Program-made: the position numbers and the translations under genes
Assembly: GCA_963754305.1 (NCBI GenBank)
Contig: CAVWFR010000036.1
Coordinates: 186,001 to 250,000, forward strand
Length of the DNA: 64,000 bases
Reading direction: 5' to 3'
Origin: DATEDA01 sp963754305
GTDB taxonomy: Bacteria; Pseudomonadota; Gammaproteobacteria; Burkholderiales; SG8-39
Notes under the pieces: model-generated
Told to the model about the DNA's origin: nothing
Seen by the model: only the letters and a program-made list of their open reading frames with translations
Database searches by the model: none
Part shown: piece after piece, positions 51,330 to 60,132 of the stretch
How positions within the stretch are numbered: the stretch's first letter is position 1
Layout: each line of letters begins with the position of its first letter

Positions 51330-52118
51330 TCACTTGCCGGCGAAGCGGGCGCGCTCTTTCCGCGCAAAGGCCGCAACGGCGTTGCGGAAATCCTCGGTGG
51401 CGCCGCTCTGCGCGATCGCCTGCGCCTCGAGCTCCATCTGCGTTTCGAGGCTTTCCTGCGTGGACTGGTGGAATAGCAGCTTGGCACGGCCGAACGCCAG
51501 CGTCGGGCCGTCCGCCAGCTCGCGCGCGAACGCCGCTACCGCGGTGCGGAAATCAGCGTCCGGAACCACGCGGTTGATGAGCCCCCAGTCCATCGCCTCG
51601 CGCGCCGAGAGCGTGCGGTTGGTGAAGTGCAGCTCCAGGGCGCGCCGCAATCCGATCAGCCGCGGCAGGAAGTAGGTCGACGAGCCGTCGGGCGAGGCGG
51701 CGATCTTCGAGTAGGCCATGTTGAATTTCGCCGACTCGGCCGCCACGACGAGATCGCCCGCCAGTGCGAGGCTCATGCCGCCGCCGGCGGCGACCCCGTT
51801 GACGGCCATGATCACCGGCTTCGGCGCGCGGGCGAGACGCGACACCGCGCCATGGAGGTACGTCGTGAGCTGCTTGACCAGGACGCCGACGCGGTCGGCG
51901 TTCTCGTGGAACGCTTTCACGTCGCCGCCCGCGCAGAATGCGTTGCCCGCGCCCGTCACGACCACGCAGCGCACCGCGCGGTCCTCGTCGGCTTCCAGCG
52001 CGGCGTCGAACAGCTCGCGCGCGAGGGTGAGGTCGAGCGCGTTGTAGGCGGCGGGGCGGTTGAGGGTGATCGTCGCGACCGCGTCGGCGACGTCGTAGGT
52101 CAGGGCTGCGTAGGTCAT
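51330..52118 (-). CDS. Enoyl-CoA hydratase/isomerase family protein
   Basis: The 262-residue crotonase-fold enzyme has ITLNRPAAYNALDLTLARELF near 17, GNAFCAGGDVKAFHE near 57 and NGVAAGGGMSLALAGDLVVAAE near 106. Its catalytic region PDGSSTYFLPRLIGLRRALEL resembles the PaaG/PaaB-type ring isomerase and hydratase group. It follows the AbmA-type gene on the same strand by 66 bases, so the two are likely co-transcribed and act on the same ring-derived CoA ester. Confidence 0.88.
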   Translation of the reverse strand: MTYAALTYDVADAVATITLNRPAAYNALDLTLARELFDAALEADEDRAVRCVVVTGAGNAFCAGGDVKAFHENADRVGVLVKQLTTYLHGAVSRLARAPKPVIMAVNGVAAGGGMSLALAGDLVVAAESAKFNMAYSKIAASPDGSSTYFLPRLIGLRRALELHFTNRTLSAREAMDWGLINRVVPDADFRTAVAAFARELADGPTLAFGRAKLLFHQSTQESLETQMELEAQAIAQSGATEDFRNAVAAFARKERARFAGK

Positions 52119-52184
52119 TTCGGTCTCCTGCTTTCGGTCCCGGTCATTTCGGTCCCCTCTTTTCGGCAGGGCGCGGGGACGGCC

Positions 52185-54536
52185 CTATGCGGCGACGCTG
52201 CCCGGCTTCGGCGGCTTGACCTGTTCCGGTACCCGCTTGGCGTCATCCCGCGCACGCCGCGCGAGCTGGTAGGCCTGGTCGCGGCCGGACCAGTACTGCT
52301 TCGGCCACGACGCGCCTTCGATCGGATACCCCATCGCCTGGTACTCGGCGGCAGCGTGCAGCGTGAAGTACGGGTCGGCGAGATGCGGCCGCGCGAGCGC
52401 GCACAGATCCGCGCGGCCCGAGGCGACGAGCGTGTTCACCTGGTCGGCGGTGGTGATCGCGCCGACCGCCATCGTGGCGATGCCGGCGTCGTTGCGGATC
52501 TGTTCCGCGAAGGTCGCCTGGAACATCCGGCCGTATACCGGCTTCGATTGCGGGTCGGTCTGGCCGGTCGAGACGTCGACGAGATCACAGCCTCGGCCCT
52601 TGAACAGGCGCGCGATAGCGACCGAGTCCTCGCCGGTGATGCCGCCCGGGATCCAGTCGGTCGCCGACAGACGCACCGACATCGGCTTCGCCTCCGGCCA
52701 GAGCTTGCGGCACGCATCGAATACTTCCAGCGGGAAGCGCAGGCGCTGCTCGAGCTTGCCGCCGTAGTCGTCCATGCGCCGGTTGGTGATCGGGGAGATG
52801 AAGCTCGCGAGGAGATAGCCGTGCGCCATATGCAGTTCGAGCATGTCGAAGCCGCATTCGACGCCCATCTTCACCGCAGCGACGTACTGCTCCCGGACGC
52901 GTTCCATGTCCTTCCGCGACATCGTGCGCGGGGCCTGCGAGACGCCCGGATGATAGGGCAGCGACGAGGGCGCGATGATCGGCCAGTTGCCGCTCGCGAG
53001 CGGGTAGTCCATCTCCTCCCAGGCGAGCTGCGTCGAGCCCTTGCGCCCCGCGTGCCCGAGCTGGAGCGCGATCCTGCAGTCGGTGTGGCCGTGCACGAAC
53101 TCGACGATCCGCTTCCACGCCAGGCGATGCTCGGCCTTGTACATGCCGGTGCAGCCGGGCGTGATGCGGGCGTCGCGGGCGACGCACGTCATTTCCGTGA
53201 CGAGAAGCCCCGCCCCGCCGACCGCGCGCGAGCCGTAGTGCACGAAGTGCCAATCGGTCGGCGTGCCGTCGAGCGCCGAGTATTGGCACATCGGCGACAC
53301 GACGACCCGGTTCGCGACCGTCATGCCGCGGAGCGTGAAGGGCGCGAACATCGGCGGCGGCGCGCGGAACCCCGCCGGCAGCCGGATCGCTTCCTCCCGC
53401 GCGACGTGCTTCGTCCACCACGCGTCCACGTCTCGGATCACCTGCGGGTCGCGCTTGCGCAGGTTCTCGTAGGTGACCTGCTTCGCGCGCGACATCAGCG
53501 CGAAATTGAACTGCACCGGATCGGCCTGCCAGAACCGGCGCACGTTCTCGAAGAAGAAGAGCGAGGTATTGGCAGAATGCTGGATGCGCTCGGCCTCGGG
53601 ACGGCGCTCGATCTCGTAGGCGGCGAGCGCTGCACGCGCATCGCCGGGATGGGCGACCACGGCCTGATGCAGGGCGATCGCATCCTCGAGCGCGAGCTTC
53701 GTGCCGGAGCCGATCGACCAGTGCGCGGTGTGCGCCGCATCGCCTAGGAGTACGGCGTTGTCGTGATGCCAGCGCACGCAGCGGACGATCGGGAACTGCC
53801 GCCAGAACGAACGGTTGGCGAGGACCGTCGCGCCGTTCAGCTCCTCCGCGAAGAGCTTCGCGACGTGAGCTGCAGTGGCCCGCTCGTCCTCGACCCCAAG
53901 GCGGCTCTTCTTGAAAGCCTCGTCCGTGGTCTCCACGACCAGGGTGCACTCGCCCGGGGCGTACATGTAGGCGTGCAGATTCCAGATGCCGGCCTTGTCC
54001 TCGCGAAAGCTGTAGGTGAACCCGGGCAGCGTCGTCGCCGCGCCCAGCCACACGAAGCGGTTGCCGCGCACCTCCACCGTCGGCTGGAGCTGCACCGCGA
54101 GCTGCGAGCGCATTCGGCTGTTGATGCCGTCGGCGCCGACGACGAGATCGGCCGCGCGGTGCGCCGCGAGCCCGCCGTCCTCGGTCTGATAGCGCACCTC
54201 GACGCCGAGCGCAGCGGCTCGCCGCTGCAGGATCTGGAGCAGCGCGAGCCGGCGGATGCCGGAGAAGCCGTGCCCGCACGACCTCAGGACGTGTCCTCTG
54301 AAGTGGGTGTAGATGTCGTCCCAGTACGCGAAGCCCGCCGCGATCTCGCGATAGCTCGGCTCGTCGGCCGCGCGCAGATTGGCGAGCGTCTCGTCGGAGA
54401 GCACGATGCCGAAGCCGAACGTGTCGTCGGCGCGGTTGCGCTCGATCACCTCCACCTGCGCGTCGGGGTGGCTTTTCTTGATGAGGATGGCGAAGTAAAG
54501 CCCCGCCGGTCCGCCACCGATCACGTCTACTCGCAT
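52185..54536 (-). CDS. abmA: Two-domain 2-aminobenzoyl-CoA monooxygenase/reductase (also annotated salicylyl-CoA 5-hydroxylase)
   Basis: The 783-residue flavoprotein joins an FAD monooxygenase domain (VIGGGPAGLYFAILIKKSHP near 4, LLGDAAHTAHWSIGSGTKL near 275) to an Old Yellow Enzyme domain (APFTLRGMTVANRVVVSPMC from about 400, ELHMAHGYLLASFISP near 555). This fusion is characteristic of 2-aminobenzoyl-CoA monooxygenase/reductase, which hydroxylates and then reduces the ring of the CoA ester. Salicylyl-CoA 5-hydroxylase shares the architecture. A CoA ligase of matching type lies at 14.2-15.9 kb. It is divergent from the IlvD/Edd gene. Confidence 0.88.
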   Translation of the reverse strand: MRVDVIGGGPAGLYFAILIKKSHPDAQVEVIERNRADDTFGFGIVLSDETLANLRAADEPSYREIAAGFAYWDDIYTHFRGHVLRSCGHGFSGIRRLALLQILQRRAAALGVEVRYQTEDGGLAAHRAADLVVGADGINSRMRSQLAVQLQPTVEVRGNRFVWLGAATTLPGFTYSFREDKAGIWNLHAYMYAPGECTLVVETTDEAFKKSRLGVEDERATAAHVAKLFAEELNGATVLANRSFWRQFPIVRCVRWHHDNAVLLGDAAHTAHWSIGSGTKLALEDAIALHQAVVAHPGDARAALAAYEIERRPEAERIQHSANTSLFFFENVRRFWQADPVQFNFALMSRAKQVTYENLRKRDPQVIRDVDAWWTKHVAREEAIRLPAGFRAPPPMFAPFTLRGMTVANRVVVSPMCQYSALDGTPTDWHFVHYGSRAVGGAGLLVTEMTCVARDARITPGCTGMYKAEHRLAWKRIVEFVHGHTDCRIALQLGHAGRKGSTQLAWEEMDYPLASGNWPIIAPSSLPYHPGVSQAPRTMSRKDMERVREQYVAAVKMGVECGFDMLELHMAHGYLLASFISPITNRRMDDYGGKLEQRLRFPLEVFDACRKLWPEAKPMSVRLSATDWIPGGITGEDSVAIARLFKGRGCDLVDVSTGQTDPQSKPVYGRMFQATFAEQIRNDAGIATMAVGAITTADQVNTLVASGRADLCALARPHLADPYFTLHAAAEYQAMGYPIEGASWPKQYWSGRDQAYQLARRARDDAKRVPEQVKPPKPGSVAA

Positions 54537-54614
54537 TTCCGCATCGCTCCTCGCGCGAGGCGAAAGTTTAGTCCCGAAACATTTCGACGCGTTCGGCGTC
54601 CCCGGCGCAAGAGC

Positions 54615-54630
54615 GGGGAATATAATCCCC
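54615..54630 (+). promoter_or_regulatory. TATAAT box inside a short palindrome before the dehydratase gene
   Basis: TATAAT (54621-54626) is a perfect -10 hexamer overlapped by GGGGA/TCCCC (54615-54619 and 54626-54630). No good -35 hexamer is seen. Transcription would begin only a few bases before the GTG at 54639, so the mRNA would be almost leaderless. The palindrome could be an operator. Confidence 0.4.
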
Positions 54631-54638
54631 GGCACACC

Positions 54639-56357
54639 GTGAGCACACCGAAGGACGCACGCAAGGACACGCGACGGCGCTCCCGCGTCGCGGTCGACGG
54701 CCTCGACCGCACGCCGCACCGCACCTTCCTGCGGGCGATGGGGCTCGACGACGCGGCGCTCGCGCAACCGTTCGTCGCCGTCATCAGCACGCACGGCGAC
54801 AACACCCCCTGCTCCAAGTCGCTCCGCCCGCAGGCCGAGGCCGCGAAGGCAGGCGTCGCCGCGGCCGGCGGCACGCCGTTCGAGATGACGACGATCTCGG
54901 TTTCGGACGGCGTGGCGATGAACCACCGCGGCATGCGCATGAGCCTCGTGTCGCGGGAATGGATCGCCGACTCCGTCGAGCTGGTCGTGCGCGGGCACGG
55001 CTACGATGCGCTGGTCGCCTTCGGCGGCTGCGATAAGACGCTCCCCGGGATGATGATGGCGATGGTCCGCCTCGACTGCCCGAGCGTCTTCATGTACGGC
55101 GGCGCGATGCTCCCCGGCGAGTGGCGCGGGAAGACAGTGAGCACGATCGACGTCTACGAGGGCGTGGGGGCGGTGCTCGCCGGGCGGATGAGCGAGACCG
55201 ATCTCGCGGCCATGGAGCGGGTGTGCTCACCCTCGCTCGGCTCCTGCCCCGGGCAGTTCACCGCCAACACGATGGCGATGGTGTCGGAGACCCTCGGCCT
55301 CGCGCTCCCCGGCTCGGCGATGCTGCCGGCGCCCTACCCCGATCGGCTCGGGGCCGCGCGCGCCGCGGGCGAAGCGGTGATGCGTGTCTTGCGCGATGGC
55401 GGCCCGCTGCCGCGCGAGCTCGTCACGCGCAAGAGCCTGGAGAACGCCGCCGCCGCAGTCGCCGCCACGGGCGGCTCGACCAACGCGGGGCTCCACTTGC
55501 CGGCGATCGCGCACGAGGCGGGGATCCGCTTCTCGCTCGACGATGTGGCCGAGGTGTTTCACCGCACGCCGCTCGTCGCCGATCTGCAGCCGGGCGGCAG
55601 GTATCTCGCGCGCGATCTGCACCACGCCGGGGGGGTGAGCACGGTCCTCAAGGTGCTGCTCGAGGGCGGCTACCTGCACGGGGAGTGCCTCGCGCTCTCC
55701 GGCCGGACCCTTAAGGAAACGCTCGCGAGCGTAGCTGGCGCGGACGGCAAGGTCGTCCGGCCGGCGTCCGCGCCGATTCATCCGTCGGGCGGCGTGGTCG
55801 TGCTGAAAGGCAACCTCTGTCCCGACGGGGCGTTGCTGAAGATCGCGGGGTTGACGTCGCTCGTGTTCGAAGGCCCGGCAAGAGTCTTCGAATCCGAGGA
55901 GGATGCGGCATCTGCGGTGAAGTCGCGCGCGTATCAGGCAGGTGAGGTCATCGTGATCCGCAACGAAGGCCCGGTCGGCGGACCAGGCATGCGCGAGATG
56001 CTGGGTGTGACCGCACTTTTGTACGGCCAGGGAATGGGCGAGCGCGTGGCGCTGTTGACCGATGGGCGGTTCTCGGGGGCGACGCGCGGCATGTGCATCG
56101 GCTATGCGTGCCCGGAGGCCGCGGCTGGCGGGCCGATCGGGCTCGTGCGCGACGGCGACCGCATCCGCATCGACGCTACAGTCGGCAGGATCGATTTGCT
56201 AGTCGACGACGCGGAGGTTGCGCGGCGCCGGGTCACGTGGCAGCCGCGGCGCGCCGAGCGCCTCGCGGGCGTGCTGGAGAAATATTCGAAGCTGGTCGGC
56301 CCGGCGAACCTGGGCGCAGTGACCCACTCGGGTGCGCTCGAGTGGCCGTACGAATAG
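54639..56357 (+). CDS. IlvD/Edd family dehydratase
   Basis: The 572-residue Fe-S dehydratase removes water from a dihydroxy acid or sugar acid. Visible cluster cysteines lie in GDNTPCSKSL near 59, FGGCDKTLPGMMM near 132 and SLGSCPGQFTANTM near 198. VGGPGMREML and DGRFSGATRGM near 473 are typical. It could be a sugar-acid dehydratase, since its neighbours are a 3-hydroxyisobutyrate-type dehydrogenase, a class II aldolase and an FAD oxidase, not branched-chain amino acid genes. The GTG start has no Shine-Dalgarno site. Confidence 0.9.
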   Translation: MSTPKDARKDTRRRSRVAVDGLDRTPHRTFLRAMGLDDAALAQPFVAVISTHGDNTPCSKSLRPQAEAAKAGVAAAGGTPFEMTTISVSDGVAMNHRGMRMSLVSREWIADSVELVVRGHGYDALVAFGGCDKTLPGMMMAMVRLDCPSVFMYGGAMLPGEWRGKTVSTIDVYEGVGAVLAGRMSETDLAAMERVCSPSLGSCPGQFTANTMAMVSETLGLALPGSAMLPAPYPDRLGAARAAGEAVMRVLRDGGPLPRELVTRKSLENAAAAVAATGGSTNAGLHLPAIAHEAGIRFSLDDVAEVFHRTPLVADLQPGGRYLARDLHHAGGVSTVLKVLLEGGYLHGECLALSGRTLKETLASVAGADGKVVRPASAPIHPSGGVVVLKGNLCPDGALLKIAGLTSLVFEGPARVFESEEDAASAVKSRAYQAGEVIVIRNEGPVGGPGMREMLGVTALLYGQGMGERVALLTDGRFSGATRGMCIGYACPEAAAGGPIGLVRDGDRIRIDATVGRIDLLVDDAEVARRRVTWQPRRAERLAGVLEKYSKLVGPANLGAVTHSGALEWPYE

Positions 56358-56367
56358 GAAGGAGAAC

Positions 56368-57249
56368 ATGGACAAACCGACGCTCGCTTTCCTCGGTCTC
56401 GGCCTCATGGGCCAGCCGATGACGCTCCGCCTTCTGAACGCGGGCTACCGCGTGCACGTCTGGAACCGCAGCCGCCCGAAGCTCGCGCCCGCGCTCGAGC
56501 GCGGCGCGATCCTCGAGGCCACCCCGCGCGACGCGGCGAAGGCCGCCGACATCGTGCTCATGTGCCTGCTCGACACGCGCGCCGTCGAAGACGTCGCGTT
56601 CGGCGTCGACGGCATCGCCGGCGCGGAAGGGCGCGGCAAGGTGCTGGTCGATCATTCCTCCATCAGCCCCGACGCCACCCGGGTCTTCGCCGAGCGCCTC
56701 GCGAGCCGGAGCAGCATGCAGTGGGTCGACGCCCCAGTCTCCGGCGGTGTGAAGGGCGCGCAGGACGGAACCCTGGCGATCATGTGCGGCGGGCATCCCG
56801 AGGCGGTCGACCGCGTGCGGCCGGCGCTCGCCGCCTACTCGAAAAACGTCACCCACATGGGCCCTGCCGGCACCGGTCAGACGACCAAGCTCTGCAACCA
56901 GGTCATCACCTGCAGCGCGATCGCCGTGATCGCGGAGGCGGTCACGCTGGCGCAGAACGCGGGGGTCGACGCACGCCGCCTGACCGAAGCGTTCGCCGGT
57001 GGCTTCGCCGACTCGAAGCCGCTGCAGATCTTCCTCCCGCGCATGGTGTCGGGCTGGGAGGAGCCGATCGGTGCGACCAATCTTCTGCTGAAAGACCTCG
57101 ACACCGCTGCCGACCTGGCGCGCGCGAGCGGCACGCCGCTGCCGATGGCCAGCCTCGCGCGGGAGCTCTTCCGGCAGCTCGCCGCGCAGGGGCATGGCGA
57201 GGACGATCCGGCGGCGCTGGTGACGCTGTACAGGAAGGCGAAGACCTGA
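56368..57249 (+). CDS. 3-hydroxyisobutyrate dehydrogenase family oxidoreductase
   Basis: The 293-residue beta-hydroxyacid dehydrogenase has the NAD motif FLGLGLMGQPM near 8, VDAPVSGGVKGAQDGTLAIMCGG near 119, catalytic Lys in GTGQTTKLCNQV near 166 and LLLKDLDTAADLA near 236. It oxidises a 3-hydroxy acid such as hydroxyisobutyrate or tartronate semialdehyde-type compounds. AAGGAG precedes the ATG, and it starts 10 bases after the dehydratase gene, so both are likely in one operon. Confidence 0.92.
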   Translation: MDKPTLAFLGLGLMGQPMTLRLLNAGYRVHVWNRSRPKLAPALERGAILEATPRDAAKAADIVLMCLLDTRAVEDVAFGVDGIAGAEGRGKVLVDHSSISPDATRVFAERLASRSSMQWVDAPVSGGVKGAQDGTLAIMCGGHPEAVDRVRPALAAYSKNVTHMGPAGTGQTTKLCNQVITCSAIAVIAEAVTLAQNAGVDARRLTEAFAGGFADSKPLQIFLPRMVSGWEEPIGATNLLLKDLDTAADLARASGTPLPMASLARELFRQLAAQGHGEDDPAALVTLYRKAKT

Positions 57250-57388
57250 TCGTCGTCCCGGCGGAAGCCGGGATCGAGGGGACGCCGTGCTGGGCCCCGG
57301 CTTGCGCCGGGCGACGGGCGAGCGTAATCGCGGTGAGGCCGGGATCCATGGCTACGCCGTACTGGCCCGGCGTCCGCCGGGGCAACGG
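57250..57388. repeat. Two tandem copies of the dispersed extragenic repeat
   Basis: The whole 139-base gap between convergent genes consists of two copies of the GCCGGGATC ... ACGCCGT ... CCCGGC ... GCCGGG element, the second less conserved. Each copy can form strong GC hairpins. The core is shared with 45444-45515. Confidence 0.65.
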
Positions 57389-58162
57389 TCAGCGCCGCCG
57401 CCGCCCCGCCCGCCGCATCCAGTAGTTGAACGTCTGCAGCACGATCCCGTCCTTGCGCAGGAAATCGCGCGCCCGGCGCGCTTCCGCGTCGGGCACCGGC
57501 TTCACGCCGCCGAGCGCGGCTGCTCGCACCTGCATCCGCGCCGCACGCTCCATGAACACCGCGAGGAACGTCGCCTCCTGGACATGGCGTCCCGCGGTGA
57601 GGATGCCGTGGTTCGTCAGCACGATCGCGTGCTTGGCACCGAGCGCGCCCGAGATGATCTCGCCCTCGCGATCGGCGACCGGCACGCCCGGCCACTCGCC
57701 GAGGAACGCGCAATCGTCGTAGAGCGGCGTCGAATCCATGTGCGCGACGACGAGCGGCTTCGCCGCCGCGGCGAGCACCGAGCCATAGGGCGGATGCGTG
57801 TGCACGATCGCGTGCACGTCGGGCCGCGCGCGATAAACCCAGAGGTGGAAGCGCGTCGCCGGGTTCGCGGTGCCGCGGCCTTCGAGCGTTTTCAGCTGGT
57901 CGTCGACCAGCACGAACGCCTCGGGCCGCGCCTCGTCGAAGCCCAGGCCGAGCGGCAGCGTCCAATAGGTGTCGGGCTGCGGGCCGCGCGCCGTGATCTG
58001 GCCGGCGAGACCCGATTCGTGGTTCTCCTCGGCGAGGATCCAGGCGCAGGCCGTGAGCGCCTCGCGCACCTCCAGTGCGCGCGTCTCGCCGACCGCGCCG
58101 AAATCGAACGCGATGTCCTCGAACATGTCCTCGAGCTTCAGCGGCTCGCGGTCTTCGCCCAT
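57389..58162 (-). CDS. Class II aldolase/adducin family protein
   Basis: The 257-residue protein has the zinc-aldolase fold. The metal-binding motif HAIVHTHPPYGSVLAAA near 118 and KHAIVLTNHGILTAG near 178 are clear. Family members cleave or epimerise phosphorylated or free sugars such as fuculose, ribulose or tartronate phosphates. The ATG at 58162 has no strong ribosome site. It is divergent from the FAD oxidase gene, with 56 bases between starts. Confidence 0.9.
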   Translation of the reverse strand: MGEDREPLKLEDMFEDIAFDFGAVGETRALEVREALTACAWILAEENHESGLAGQITARGPQPDTYWTLPLGLGFDEARPEAFVLVDDQLKTLEGRGTANPATRFHLWVYRARPDVHAIVHTHPPYGSVLAAAAKPLVVAHMDSTPLYDDCAFLGEWPGVPVADREGEIISGALGAKHAIVLTNHGILTAGRHVQEATFLAVFMERAARMQVRAAALGGVKPVPDAEARRARDFLRKDGIVLQTFNYWMRRAGRRRR

Positions 58163-58218
58163 GGGGATCTCCTCGGCACGGCAGTAGAATGCCTCGATCG
58201 CCCCGGCTTGCCAACCGC

Positions 58219-59622
58219 ATGAACGCGCCCGAGTCCGCAGCCCGCCGCCCGCTGCCCGCCGCCTGCCTGGATGCACTGCGGCAACTGCTGGGCGACCGGG
58301 TTTCGACCGGCGAGAGCGTGCGCGCGCACCACGGCCGGGACGAATCGTCGTTCGCGCCTGCGCCTCCGGACGCGGTGGTCTTCCCGCAGTCGACCGACGA
58401 GGTCGCGGCGATCGCGAAGCTGTGCGCCGCCCACGACGTGCCGATGATCGCGTTCGGCATCGGCAGCTCGCTCGAAGGCCATGTCCTCGCGGTGCGTGGC
58501 GGCGTCTCGATCGACCTGTCGCAGATGAACCGCGTGCTCGCGGTGAACGCCGAGGATCTCGACGCTATCGTCCAGGCGGGCGTTACCCGCAAGCAGCTGA
58601 ACGAGGCGCTGCGCGGCACCGGCCTGTTCTTCCCGCTCGACCCCGGCGCCGACGCGACCCTCGGCGGCATGGCGGCGACGCGCGCGTCGGGCACCAACGC
58701 GGTCCGCTACGGCACGATGCGCGAGAACACGCTCGCGCTCACGGTCGTGCTCGCGGACGGCACCGTGATCCGCACCGGTAGCCGCGCGCGAAAATCGTCG
58801 GCCGGCTACGACCTGACGCGGCTCTTCGTGGGCTCCGAGGGCACGCTCGGGATCATCACCGAAGTGACGCTGCGGCTGCATCCGCAGCCCGAGGCGACCT
58901 CGGCCGCGACCTGCCAGTTCCCGACGGTACGCGACGCGGTCGAGACCGTGATCCAGACCATCCAGCTCGGCGTGCCGATTGCACGCTGCGAGCTGCTCGA
59001 CGCGGCGTCGATCCGCGCGATCAACCGCCACAGCAAGCTCGGGCTGCAGGAAGCGCCGATGCTGTTCTTCGAGTTCCACGGCTCGCCGGCGGGGGTGAAA
59101 GAACAGGCGGAGACGGTGCAGGCGATCGCCGACGAGCATCGCGGCATGGGGTTCGAGTGGTCGGCTACCCCGGAGGAGCGATCGCGGCTCTGGGCCGCGC
59201 GGCACAATGCGTACTTCGCATGCCTCGCGTTGCGGCCGAGCGCGCGCGTGATTTCGACCGATGTTTGCGTGCCGATTTCGCGGCTCGCCGACTGCATCGC
59301 CGAGACCGAGATCGAGGTTCAGGGGTCGCGCCTGCCGATCATCCTGCTCGGCCACGTCGGCGACGGAAACTTCCATCTCGGCATCAACATCGATCCCGCG
59401 TCGCACGCGGAGATCGAAGAGGCCGAGGCGCTGAACGAGCGGCTGGTCGCGCGCGCGATCGCGATGGGCGGCACGTCGACCGGCGAGCATGGAATCGGGA
59501 TGGGCAAGCAGGCGTTCCTCGCGGCGGAGCACGGCGAGGGCGCGGTGGCGACGATGCGGGCGGTGAAGCGGGCGCTGGATCCGAAGGAGTTGATGAATCC
59601 GGGGAAGATTTTCCCGAGCTGA
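58219..59622 (+). CDS. FAD-linked oxidase, D-lactate/glycolate dehydrogenase type (GlcD-like)
   Basis: The 467-residue enzyme has the PCMH FAD-binding domain: PMIAFGIGSSLEGHVL near 75, LDPGADATLGGMAATRASGTNAVRYG near 138 and GSEGTLGIITEVTLRLHP near 208. The C-terminal domain has LLGHVGDGNFHLGINID near 376 and STGEHGIGMGKQAFL near 421. It oxidises a D-2-hydroxy acid such as D-lactate or glycolate. It could act on products of the neighbouring dehydratase, dehydrogenase and aldolase. Confidence 0.92.
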   Translation: MNAPESAARRPLPAACLDALRQLLGDRVSTGESVRAHHGRDESSFAPAPPDAVVFPQSTDEVAAIAKLCAAHDVPMIAFGIGSSLEGHVLAVRGGVSIDLSQMNRVLAVNAEDLDAIVQAGVTRKQLNEALRGTGLFFPLDPGADATLGGMAATRASGTNAVRYGTMRENTLALTVVLADGTVIRTGSRARKSSAGYDLTRLFVGSEGTLGIITEVTLRLHPQPEATSAATCQFPTVRDAVETVIQTIQLGVPIARCELLDAASIRAINRHSKLGLQEAPMLFFEFHGSPAGVKEQAETVQAIADEHRGMGFEWSATPEERSRLWAARHNAYFACLALRPSARVISTDVCVPISRLADCIAETEIEVQGSRLPIILLGHVGDGNFHLGINIDPASHAEIEEAEALNERLVARAIAMGGTSTGEHGIGMGKQAFLAAEHGEGAVATMRAVKRALDPKELMNPGKIFPS

Positions 59623-59635
59623 TCCGGCTACGCTT

Positions 59636-59941
59636 TCAAGCGAGGACGTCCCGGAGCGACGCGTGCCGCTCGAACATCGATTTGGCGAACGGGCAGACCG
59701 GGAAGACCTTCAACGCCTCGGCGCGCGCCCAGGCGACGGCGGCTTCCAGTAGCTGCAGCCCCGCTCCTTCGCCCCGCAGTGCTTCGTCGACGAATGTGTG
59801 ATCGATGATCAAGCGATGCTCGCCGGCGCGGACGTAGGTCATCTCGGCGAGGCGCTTCGCGTCGCGCTCGACGACGAAGGCGCCGCCTGTCGGCCTCGGG
59901 AGGTGGCGGATCTCGAGCGGTTCGCGTTTCTTCTCGTGCAC
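59636..59941 (-). CDS. GNAT family N-acetyltransferase (COG2388-like)
   Basis: The product of about 101 residues is a minimal acetyltransferase domain: IDHTFVDEALRGEGAGLQLLEAAVAWARAE includes the acetyl-CoA binding loop, and FPVCPFAKSMFERH is the family's C-terminal motif. The GTG at 59941 gives the normal family length; the frame is open to an ATG at 60049, which would add 36 residues unlike the family. The substrate is unknown. Confidence 0.75.
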   Translation of the reverse strand: MHEKKREPLEIRHLPRPTGGAFVVERDAKRLAEMTYVRAGEHRLIIDHTFVDEALRGEGAGLQLLEAAVAWARAEALKVFPVCPFAKSMFERHASLRDVLA

Positions 59942-60132
59942 GGGTGACGGCGCGTCGCAGGGCGACCCGAGGATGCTATCACTCCCGGAAAATCGACCGC
60001 TTGGCGTCGCGACTGCCCGCCGTTTGTTGCAACCGATACAAAGCCGCACGCGTGCGCTAGATTCCGGTCGAACGGCTTAGACATCGCAGGGGCGCTCATC
60101 GTGGGCGCGGGATCCGAACTGGAGGCAAGTCC

